Part shown: piece after piece, positions 54,329-61,619 of the stretch
Layout: each line of letters starts with the position of its first letter
Numbering within the stretch: the stretch's first letter is position 1
The notes under the pieces: model-generated
Database searches by the model: none
What the model was told of the DNA's origin: nothing
The model's input: the letters and a program-made list of their open reading frames with translations, nothing else
Translations under genes and position numbers: made by a program
Source of the DNA: CAWDMC01 sp963803295
GTDB lineage: Bacteria; Acidobacteriota; Terriglobia; UBA7540
Length of the DNA: 64,000 nucleotides
NCBI GenBank assembly: GCA_963803295.1
Contig: CAWDMC010000002.1
Location: 248,001-312,000, forward strand
Reading direction: 5' to 3'

Positions 54329-55114
54329 CTAACTTTCTCCTTCGTAAACAGCCGAATTGGAGCCAGGGCCGCTCGACAACACCGCGGCCATGTCAGAAAA
54401 CATCTTTCCCGGCGGCGATGATCGACCACGCGGGGGCGCCGGTTCACGTGGCTTAGCCGGCCTCGCAACAGCATACGTCCATATTGCCAGCATCCCGAGA
54501 GTGCATAGCGGACCAACCCATTGGACCAGCGCGGTGACAAAAGGATTGTGTGGGAACAGACGTAGCAGAGCCCAGCTTGCCGTGGGTCCCGCGAACTGAA
54601 TTCCCATTCCGCACACCAAAAGTCCGAGCTGATCGTCCTCGCAATCGATCTGCTGCATGTAAATGTAAAGGAGAGTATTCAGAACAAGACAGGTGAAGTA
54701 CAGGTTCTGCTCGAACACCACGATGGAATGACGGAAAGAAGTTGCCAAGTTGTGGGAAACCGATAAGAACGACACCACTAGCAGAATGACAAATACCATG
54801 ACAAGAAGAAGACGGGCCTGGGCCCACATCTCGCCTTGATTCCGAGTGACCCGGTAGAATAGCCAGGCCATTAGCAGAAACGCGGAGAGTGTCAGTATAT
54901 CATCACTGATCCAGTAAAAGTTATTATATTGAGAAGAGTGGTATCCGTAACGATAGAGGAAGAAAGGTCTTCCAGCTGCGTCAAGAATAAGTAGGAGGCC
55001 GAGATAGGTTGCCACACCCTTGAGTTTCTCCCATCTCCCCCGAAGAAGGACAAGCAGGAACAGAGTCATCTCAAGGCCGTAAGTCAAGTACGACAATCCG
55101 ATGCGCTCAATCAT
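54329..55114 (-). CDS. multi-pass membrane protein, seven predicted helices
   Basis: 261 residues from ATG 55114. About seven hydrophobic helices, for example YGLEMTLFLLVLLRGR, DDILTLSAFLLMAWLFYRVT, RLLLVMVFVILLVVSFLSV, FTCLVLNTLLYIYMQ, and WVGPLCTLGMLAIWTYAVAR. The C-terminus is Pro/Ser-rich and cytoplasmic or disordered. No known domain. Paired with the downstream membrane protein, this resembles recurring two-gene membrane cassettes of Acidobacteriota; the function is unknown. Confidence 0.6.
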   Translation of the reverse strand: MIERIGLSYLTYGLEMTLFLLVLLRGRWEKLKGVATYLGLLLILDAAGRPFFLYRYGYHSSQYNNFYWISDDILTLSAFLLMAWLFYRVTRNQGEMWAQARLLLVMVFVILLVVSFLSVSHNLATSFRHSIVVFEQNLYFTCLVLNTLLYIYMQQIDCEDDQLGLLVCGMGIQFAGPTASWALLRLFPHNPFVTALVQWVGPLCTLGMLAIWTYAVARPAKPREPAPPRGRSSPPGKMFSDMAAVLSSGPGSNSAVYEGES

Positions 55115-55180
55115 GAGCAACCCCGGAAGGGTCTAATGTTACGAGGTCCCTTCCGAGTCGCTTAACAGACGCGGATGGGA

Positions 55181-56499
55181 CTAGACAGTAAGTGCCCCAG
55201 TCTCTACTTGCGGAATCGGGGGCATCGGTGATCCACCAATGGCGGCTACGGTGGCCTGCGGAATCGGAGGCATGGGCGATCCGCCAATGGCTGCTACGGT
55301 GGCCTGCGGAATCGGAGGCATCGGCGATCCGCCAATGGCCGCTACGGTAGCCTGCGGAATCGGAGGCATGGGCGATCCGCCAATGGCCGCTACGGTAGCC
55401 TGCGGAATCGGGGGCATGGGCGATCCACCGATGGCCGCTACGGTAGCCTGCGGAATCGGGGGCATGGGCGATCCGCCGATGGCTGCTACGGTAGCCTGCG
55501 GAATCGGGGGCATGGGCGATCCGCCAATGGCCGCTACGGTAGCCTGCGGAATCGGGGGCATGGGCGATCCGCCGATGGCTGCTACGGTAGCCTGCGGAAT
55601 CGGGGGCATGGGTGATCCGCCAATGGCCGCTACGGTAGCCTGCGGAATCGGGGGCATGGGCGATCCACCGATGGCCGCTACGGTAGCCTGCGGAATCGGG
55701 GGCATGGGCGATCCACCGATGGCCGCTACGGTAGCCTGCGGAATCGGAGGCATGGGCGATCCGCCAATGGCCGCTACGGTAGCCTGCGGAATCGGAGGCA
55801 TGGGCGATCCACCGATGGCCGCTACGGTAGCCTGCGGAATCGGGGGCATGGGCGATCCACCGATGGCCGCTACGGTAGCCTGCGGAATCGGGGGCATGGG
55901 CGATCCGCCGATGGCCGCTACGGTAGCCTGCGGAATCGGGGGCATGGGCGATCCACCGATGGCCGCTACGGTAGCCTGCGGAATCGGGGGCATGGGCGAT
56001 CCGCCAATGGCCGCTACGGTAGTCTGCGGAATCGGGGGCATGGGTGTCCGCCAATGGCCGCTACGGTAGCCTGCGGAATCGGGGGCATGGGCGATCCACC
56101 GATGGCCGCTACGGTAGCCTGCGGAATCGGGGGCATGGGCGATCCGCCGATGGCCGCTACGGTAGCCTGTGGAATCGGGGGCATGGGCGATCCACCGATG
56201 GCCGCTACGGTAGCCTGTGGAATCGGGGGCATGGGCGATCCACCGATGGCCATTTGCTTCGATGAGAATGATACGGTAGAAGTGCTCGTTGACTTGGATT
56301 GGACCCGCGAAACGGGGCTGGCGGACGAATCGGTAGGGAACATTATTTCCGGCCGTGTGTCCGGAACGGGGGCTCCGCCGATTCCCGTTGCTTTCCATGT
56401 AAGGTCCTGATCTCCGCTCCACGCGAAGCTTTTCCGCAGTGTTACGCCTGCCAGCACGATCAACATGGCCAGCAGAAAAGTACGGGTATATTTATTCAT
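55181..56499 (-). CDS. secreted protein made of about 22 copies of a 16-residue Pro/Gly repeat, one frameshift
   Basis: ATG 56499 has GGAGGAGAG upstream and gives a signal peptide (MNKYTRTFLLAMLIVLAGVT). A Ser/Thr-rich stretch (residues about 50-75) is followed by the repeat AIGGSPMPPIPQATVA, encoded by 48-bp units to 55210, and the tail ETGALTV. Between 56044 and 56052 one base is missing in one unit (GGGTGTCCG instead of GGGCGATCCG), so the frame changes; corrected, the protein is about 439 residues. The repeat has no Cys and almost no charge. Likely a fibrous or cell-surface filament-type protein; no family recognised. Confidence 0.65.
55210..56255. repeat. 48-bp tandem repeat, about 22 copies
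   Basis: The unit beginning GCGGAATCGGGGGCATGGGC recurs every 48 bases from 55210 to 56217 (one unit is 47), then a partial unit. Copies differ at few positions, mainly synonymous ones (GGA/GGG, CCA/CCG, GCC/GCT). Because 48 is a multiple of three and the unit lacks stops in several frames, long artefact ORFs run on both strands across it. Confidence 0.92.
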
Positions 56500-56558
56500 T
56501 AGACTCTCCTCCAAGACGGTTTATGGCTTAAAAGCCAAGCCAACTTGGCGAGAGCCTA

Positions 56559-56647
56559 GCGAATGTTAGCCGAAAAGTCAATACCCACTTACTCAGTTCG
56601 GCAATTCCATTGTCCCACAAAAAAGCAATTTGTCAACTAACATTCGC
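56559..56647 (-). promoter_or_regulatory. promoter and mirrored 11-bp sites upstream of the repeat-protein gene
   Basis: On the minus strand TTGACA (56636-56631), 16 bases, then GACAAT (56614-56609) is a plausible sigma-70 promoter. An 11-mer, GCGAATGTTAG at 56559-56569 (plus strand), has its exact reverse complement CTAACATTCGC at 56637-56647, so one copy abuts the -35 box and the other lies about 35 bases inside the transcript. The spacing suits looping by one regulator. Confidence 0.55.
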
Positions 56648-57130
56648 AGTATTAACTAATTCTTAGTAGCACCCCTTTCGACCTCGAAATATTCAGATAA
56701 GCTTAATTTTTACAATAAGTTATGCAACATGTTCCCGGTTACTAATTGGCACTCTCAAGTACTGGTTAGGCCTTCCTACCAAGGTTGCCTCTTTCTACAC
56801 CCCGCGAGTACTGCCCGTTCTCCGCCAATCGACCGTGATTATTAAATATTACTAAGAAGTAAACAACTCGTGCCTCGCGATACCTGGCGACGGTCACGAG
56901 CAAAGGCTTGACACACATCAGAGTAGAGCCTGACACGCTTTTACCTACCACAGTACTAATACGAATGCAATCCCCGTCTGGACGCGGCTTTAGCTTATTC
57001 AAGGCGTCGTGAACTGAACGAGCTCAGACCCACGCGAGTGATACTGGCCGAAAAACCGAGGTCTTTCGTCGAGATCCTCCATTGCTGATAGATGTCGGTC
57101 CTAACTCCCAGGAACCTGTCAAGCAATTTA
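56648..57130. other. AT-rich intergenic region
   Basis: Markedly more AT-rich than the rest of the window, with no supportable gene. The short minus-strand frame 56766-57002 has no motif. It separates the repeat-protein gene from the IS. Confidence 0.45.
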
Positions 57131-58545
57131 AAAATGTTACTTTCGGGTGATTCGTCCTGCAACGCGAAATGTTACCCGTCGTCGTCGTGGTTTTTCCTTT
57201 CTTCTTGTCTTGGCAGTTGTCTTGGTTCTTGTCTTTTTCTCAGCGCGCCTTGTGCGCGCGCCTGTGATTTTGTTTTTCTCTGAAGGTGCCGCGAGTTTCT
57301 GAGAAACAGCCGAGACCGCAGGCTTCTCTGCCACCACGCTGGTGCTCCGTTGGAAAATCCGTTCCCGCTTGCTCTGAATCGTCTGGGAGAGTTGAAAGGG
57401 GTCGAGCGTCTGGCGTAGCCGGCGAAGTTCGGCCACCCGTTCTGGGTCCACCCCTGACGAGGCCGCCACTCGCTGAAAAGGGGTCTGGGGTGCTTCGTAG
57501 TGCCGCCGCAAGCGCGAGCCGATCCGCTCCTTGCGGCTCAGTTTCACCGAGGGCAGGAAGAGGTTCTGAAACAATCGCAGCTCACCCCGGTAAAGCTCGT
57601 CCATGGCGGCCCGTGCCGCTTCCGTCTCGTAACGCACGTAGCCCAGCAAGCGCCGTACATGCGTCCAGTTCTTCTGCTCGATGTGGGCGTTGTCGTCTTT
57701 CTTATAGGGCCGCCCACGGGTGAATTGAATGTCGTGGGCCTGGCAGTAAGCCCAGAGGTGAGCATTGATGAACTCCGAGCCGTTGTCGGAATCGATGCCC
57801 CGCAAGGGAAAAGGCAAAGCCTGGCGGACCGCTTCCAGAGCGGCTCGCACGCCTTCCTGGCTCTTGCCCAGCACCGCTCGGCTTTCCGTCCAGCCCGTGT
57901 GAATGTCAGTCACGTTCAGCGAGTAGCAGTAGTCGCCCGCCGCCGAATTGCCCGAGTGGGAGACCAGATCGATTTCCGTGAACCCCGGCCTCTTCACGTC
58001 CCACTGATCCGTCTTCACGGGGATGTGGTGCTTCAATAAGCTCCCCGGCTTGGTGCGGCCATAAATCCTTTGCCGCAGCTTCCGCTTCTCCGAACCCAGC
58101 CGGTAGTCGATGGAGCGGGGGCTGATCTGAAGCAGCTGCTTTTCCAACTCCGGCGTCAGCCGGAAGCGGCGGCGAATCCAAGGCATCCACTCCGGCAGCA
58201 GGGCTTTCAGCCGTACTGACCAGGGATAATCGGCCGCCTCCCAGACCGCCTTCAAGATCGAGACCAGCCGTGGGCCATAGGTCACCCCCCGGCGCCGTCG
58301 TTGGGAAACCGGCCGGGCGGCAGGCGGCGAACCATTCAGCAAACGAATCGCGTGCTTGCGATGATAACGGCAGTTGGCGCAAAACTCGTCCAGGATGCGC
58401 TGCCTTTCCGCCCGACTAGCTCGTTGGTAACGAGGATAAACTTGTTGCCAATATTCTCTTCTCGAAAGTCGACTCATGAGGTTACCCGTATCCATGACGG
58501 GTAACATTCTCAAATTGCGCGACGATAGCCCACTGGTAACATTTT
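57131..58545. mobile_element. complete insertion sequence, about 1.4 kb, with double ATGTTAC end sites
   Basis: Ends are inverted: AAAATGTTAC (57131-57140) and GTAACATTTT (58536-58545). A second, longer pair, ATGTTACCCGTC (57169-57180) and GACGGGTAACAT (58496-58507), lies about 30 bases further in on both sides. Each end thus carries two ATGTTAC words, as for two transposase-binding sites. The single gene inside is a DDE transposase. I see no obvious target-site duplication. It lies directly upstream of selA. Confidence 0.8.
57137..58477 (-). CDS. DDE transposase (rve integrase-core type)
   Basis: 446 residues from ATG 58477. An N-terminal helix-turn-helix region (SRREYWQQVYPRYQRASRAE, HRKHAIRLLNGSPP) precedes the rve-type catalytic core: EIDLVSHSGNSAAGDYCYSL (first Asp), RGIDSDNGSEFINAHLWAYC (second Asp) and DNAHIEQKNWTHVRRLLGYV (Glu). 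A very basic, Lys/Arg-rich tail (RRAEKKTRTKTTAKTRRKEK) is unusual and its stop lies inside the left inverted repeat. Intact and full length. The fragment at 21284-21668 derives from a related element. Confidence 0.88.
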   Translation of the reverse strand: MSRLSRREYWQQVYPRYQRASRAERQRILDEFCANCRYHRKHAIRLLNGSPPAARPVSQRRRRGVTYGPRLVSILKAVWEAADYPWSVRLKALLPEWMPWIRRRFRLTPELEKQLLQISPRSIDYRLGSEKRKLRQRIYGRTKPGSLLKHHIPVKTDQWDVKRPGFTEIDLVSHSGNSAAGDYCYSLNVTDIHTGWTESRAVLGKSQEGVRAALEAVRQALPFPLRGIDSDNGSEFINAHLWAYCQAHDIQFTRGRPYKKDDNAHIEQKNWTHVRRLLGYVRYETEAARAAMDELYRGELRLFQNLFLPSVKLSRKERIGSRLRRHYEAPQTPFQRVAASSGVDPERVAELRRLRQTLDPFQLSQTIQSKRERIFQRSTSVVAEKPAVSAVSQKLAAPSEKNKITGARTRRAEKKTRTKTTAKTRRKEKPRRRRVTFRVAGRITRK

Positions 58546-58622
58546 AGCTTGCGCGATACGCAGGATTGACGCTTGAAGCGTCCTATGCTCAAATGTCGCT
58601 TGAACAGCGTGAATTCCCTTTG

Positions 58623-60068
58623 ATGACTTTTTCGGATCATCCCGGAAAGAGTGGAGCCCACGACCATCGGGCCCACCCTGAAGCGTCTACCGCCTCAGTC
58701 TTGCGCCAGATTCCTGCAGTGGAGGAATTGCTCTCTCGACCCGCGCTTCAGGCCCTGCAACGCCGTATCGGCCGCCCGCAGACTCTCGAATCCATACGGT
58801 TGGTACTTGCCGGGTTGCGCACCCGCATCATGGCAGGCGACACCGGCCTCTCAAGCCCTGAGGATATTGAGAAGCAAGTATTTGAAGCTGCGCAGGCCGC
58901 CGCGCGGTTCTCCTTGCAGCCCGTGATCAATGCCAGCGGTGTAATTCTCCACACCAATTTGGGACGCTCTCCTCTAGCGGAGGAGGCGCTCGCCCACGCC
59001 CACGAGGCCGCCCGAAACTATTGCAATCTCGAGTTCGACTTGGCGAAGGGCGAGCGCGGCAAGCGCGATACGCATACGGAGCGGCTATTTACGCGGTTGG
59101 TGGGTGCGGAAGCAAGCCTGGTCGTGAATAATAATGCTGCGGCGGTCTTCCTGGCGCTCAACTCTCTGGCCGAGGGCGGCGAGGTAGTGGTGTCGCGCGG
59201 TGAACTGGTGGAGATCGGCGGATCGTTCCGCGTTCCCGACATTTGCGCTAAAAGCGGCGCCACGCTGCGCGAAGTAGGGACCACTAACCGCACCCGGGTT
59301 GCGGATTACGCCGGTGCCATTAATGAGCGCACCCGGGCCCTGTTGCGCGTCCACCCGAGCAACTTTCGCATGCTGGGATTCACCGAACGCCCTGCCCTGG
59401 CGGAACTGGTGGATCTGGCACGGCGCCACAACCTGTGGTTGATTGAAGACCTGGGCAGCGGCTGTCTCGTGGATCTGGCGCCGCTCGGGATTGAGGATGA
59501 ACCGCTGCTGGCCGCCAGCGTCACCGCCGGTGTGGATGTAATTACTTCGAGTGGTGACAAGCTGCTGGGTGGCCCCCAGGCTGGAATTCTCGTGGGTAAG
59601 CGCGATCCCTTGGCGCGAATCCGCAAGAATCCGCTTTACCGCGCTCTGCGTGTCGACAAGCTCACCATCGCCGTGCTCGAAGCCACAGTGGCTCTCTATC
59701 TGCGCGGAAATCTCGACGCGATCCCCGCCCTGCGCATGATCCATATGAAGAAAGAAGAGGTGGCGCAACGTGCGGCCCGCCTCTTGGATCGTTTGGCAGC
59801 GCTGCCGGGTTTCTCGGCCAGCCTCGAAGATGGCGAATCGGTGATTGGCGGCGGCTCGACTCCAGGCCAGTCACTGCCCACGTGTTTGGTCGCAATCACT
59901 CATGCCAGCTTGAGCGCGAGTGAACTCGAAGCGCGGCTGCGCAGCAATCAACCGCCAGTGATCGCAAGGGTGGAGCGCGATCGGTTGATTCTGGACTTGC
60001 GCACCGTGTTTGAGGTCCAGGAAGATGAGATCGTCAAGGCGCTCGACGTCGGCCTGCCGATTCGATAA
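58623..60068 (+). CDS. selA: L-seryl-tRNA(Sec) selenium transferase
   Basis: A PLP enzyme that converts Ser-tRNA(Sec) to Sec-tRNA(Sec) with selenophosphate. Motifs: LRQIPAVEELLSRPALQALQ at the N-terminus, VINASGVILHTNLGRSPLAE, GAEASLVVNNNAAAVFLALN, the PLP Lys in DVITSSGDKLLGGPQAGILV, and PGQSLPTCLVAI. About 481 residues from ATG 58623. Upstream ATGs (58566, 58593) lengthen it by 10-19 codons and the start is uncertain, as no clear ribosome-binding site is visible. selB, selD and tRNA-Sec are not in the window. An IS sits 20-80 bases upstream, so its promoter may have been replaced. Confidence 0.93.
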   Translation: MTFSDHPGKSGAHDHRAHPEASTASVLRQIPAVEELLSRPALQALQRRIGRPQTLESIRLVLAGLRTRIMAGDTGLSSPEDIEKQVFEAAQAAARFSLQPVINASGVILHTNLGRSPLAEEALAHAHEAARNYCNLEFDLAKGERGKRDTHTERLFTRLVGAEASLVVNNNAAAVFLALNSLAEGGEVVVSRGELVEIGGSFRVPDICAKSGATLREVGTTNRTRVADYAGAINERTRALLRVHPSNFRMLGFTERPALAELVDLARRHNLWLIEDLGSGCLVDLAPLGIEDEPLLAASVTAGVDVITSSGDKLLGGPQAGILVGKRDPLARIRKNPLYRALRVDKLTIAVLEATVALYLRGNLDAIPALRMIHMKKEEVAQRAARLLDRLAALPGFSASLEDGESVIGGGSTPGQSLPTCLVAITHASLSASELEARLRSNQPPVIARVERDRLILDLRTVFEVQEDEIVKALDVGLPIR

Positions 60069-60168
60069 GAGCGCTCCGATTACGTGACCGGCCAAGAGTA
60101 CGCGATTACGAGATGGAGATTGTTGTTGCGGGCCCAGCCGTCGTTGAGTAAGCGGATGGCCAAAACCG

Positions 60169-61131
60169 ATGAAAGCCCTCTTCTTTGACGATAAGCTGAG
60201 CCTTCGCGCTGTCGATCCGCCAGCGCTCGCACCCGGCGAAGCCCTGATCCAAGTCACTCTCGCCGGCATCTGTGGCACGGACCGTCAAATTCTCAGAGGC
60301 TATTCCGGCTTTCACGGTATACCCGGGCACGAGTTTGTCGGGCACGTTGTGGATACTGCCGACCCGGGTGACAGACGCTGGATCGGCAAACGCGTCGTAG
60401 GTGAAATCAATCTGGCCTGCGGCCGATGCGACTGGTGCCTGCGCGGCTTAGGACGTCACTGTCCGGCACGCACCGTTATGGGCATTGTCAATCGCCCTGG
60501 CTGCTTCGCCGAGTTTGTGGCGTTGCCCATCGCGAATCTGCATGAAGTGCCGGCCGAGATTCCCGATCAAGCGGCAGTGTTTACTGAACCCCTGGCGGCG
60601 GCAGCGGAGATCCTCGAACAGATGACGATAGCGCCCGGGACCGGCGTTGCCGTGCTTGGGGACGGCCGGTTGGGTCTGCTGGTGGCGCAGACGCTTGGTC
60701 AGGCCGGCGCCGAGGTCACGGTGATCGGCAAACACGATTGGAAGCTGGAGCTGGCACGCTCATGGGGTCTGGCCACGGCCGCGCCCGGCACTCTCGCTGA
60801 CAAGAGTTTCCAGGTTGTGGTTGAGGCTACCAGTTCACCGCTGGGTCTTGACGAGGCGATGCGATTGGTAGCGCCGCGCGGAACGGTGGTGATGAAGTCT
60901 ACTTTTCATGGTCTCGCCCAATTCGATACGGCCAAACTGGTAGTGGATGAGGTTGCTCTGCTCGGCTCGCGCTGCGGAAAATTTGGGGTCGCGCTGGATT
61001 TGATCGGCGGCAGGCGTGTTCATCTCGATCGTCTCGTCTCGAAGACCTTCGCGCTCGAAGAGGGCGTCGCCGCTTTCGAGTATGTCGATTCTACCCCCTG
61101 CCTCAAAGTATTGCTGGCACCCCAATCTTGA
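60169..61131 (+). CDS. zinc-dependent medium-chain alcohol/threonine dehydrogenase-like protein
   Basis: 320 residues, MDR superfamily. Catalytic zinc ligands Cys in AGICGTDRQILRGYSGF and His-Glu in IPGHEFVGHVVD; structural zinc cysteines in INLACGRCDWCLRGLGRHCP; nucleotide-binding GVAVLGDGRLGLLVAQTLGQ (GxGxxG-like). The closest relatives are threonine, sorbitol or glucose dehydrogenase-like enzymes; the substrate cannot be told. It starts 100 bases after selA in the same direction. A link with selenium metabolism is not established. Confidence 0.88.
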   Translation: MKALFFDDKLSLRAVDPPALAPGEALIQVTLAGICGTDRQILRGYSGFHGIPGHEFVGHVVDTADPGDRRWIGKRVVGEINLACGRCDWCLRGLGRHCPARTVMGIVNRPGCFAEFVALPIANLHEVPAEIPDQAAVFTEPLAAAAEILEQMTIAPGTGVAVLGDGRLGLLVAQTLGQAGAEVTVIGKHDWKLELARSWGLATAAPGTLADKSFQVVVEATSSPLGLDEAMRLVAPRGTVVMKSTFHGLAQFDTAKLVVDEVALLGSRCGKFGVALDLIGGRRVHLDRLVSKTFALEEGVAAFEYVDSTPCLKVLLAPQS

Positions 61132-61619
61132 GCGCCCGAATTGCACTGCAGGCACTCTTTCTGTAGCGCTGCTCTAATGAAGGGCGACTACAGTTTGGGC
61201 TTCCTTAGCCCCGAAGGGGCGGCCTACCTCAGCCTGGGCAACGCCCAGGGGTTCAAGCGATACATTCCTATATTGAGCCCTGAAAGGGAGCTCCACGATC
61301 AGCTCTTCGATTTGCCGGATAAAGTAGCCAGCCCCACTGAATGCTAAACCAAGCCTAGCTACCGGGCATTGCAAATCACAGCGACGCTCAACTTTGTAGG
61401 GGTGCTGTCGTCAGCGCCGAAAACGCCGGTGGGGACACCGGCGCTACAGGTGGTACGCCCCTTCGGGGCTCCGCAAATGTGCAAACGTCAGACGCTGCTC
61501 CATGAGGGGCGAAGGCGCAGGTCGCTCCTTAGGATCAGATCGTAATTTGGACAGGCTGGTCACAGACCGGCAGGCTTGGTCGCACCTTCGCGCCGCGATC
61601 GATGATGAAGTCGCTGCGG
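61132..61619. repeat. intergenic REP-like palindromes around GCCCCGAAGGGGC
   Basis: Contains a family of imperfect palindromes: AGCCCCGAAGGGGCG (about 61209-61223), CCTGGGCAACGCCCAGG (about 61235-61251), GCCCTGAAAGGG (about 61279-61290) and CGCCCCTTCGGGGC (about 61457-61470), typical of the short dispersed intergenic repeats of Acidobacteriota and related soil bacteria. No gene is supported between the dehydrogenase and the converging GH78 gene. Confidence 0.55.

Noticed and set aside
55107..56069. Long open frames on both strands across the 48-bp repeat (315 and 276 residues and more)
   Set aside because: Artefact of a stop-free unit whose length is a multiple of three; only the frame with a signal peptide and ribosome-binding site upstream (56499) is real.
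55210..56255. CRISPR array
   Set aside because: The 48-bp units are contiguous with no unique spacers and encode a protein in frame.
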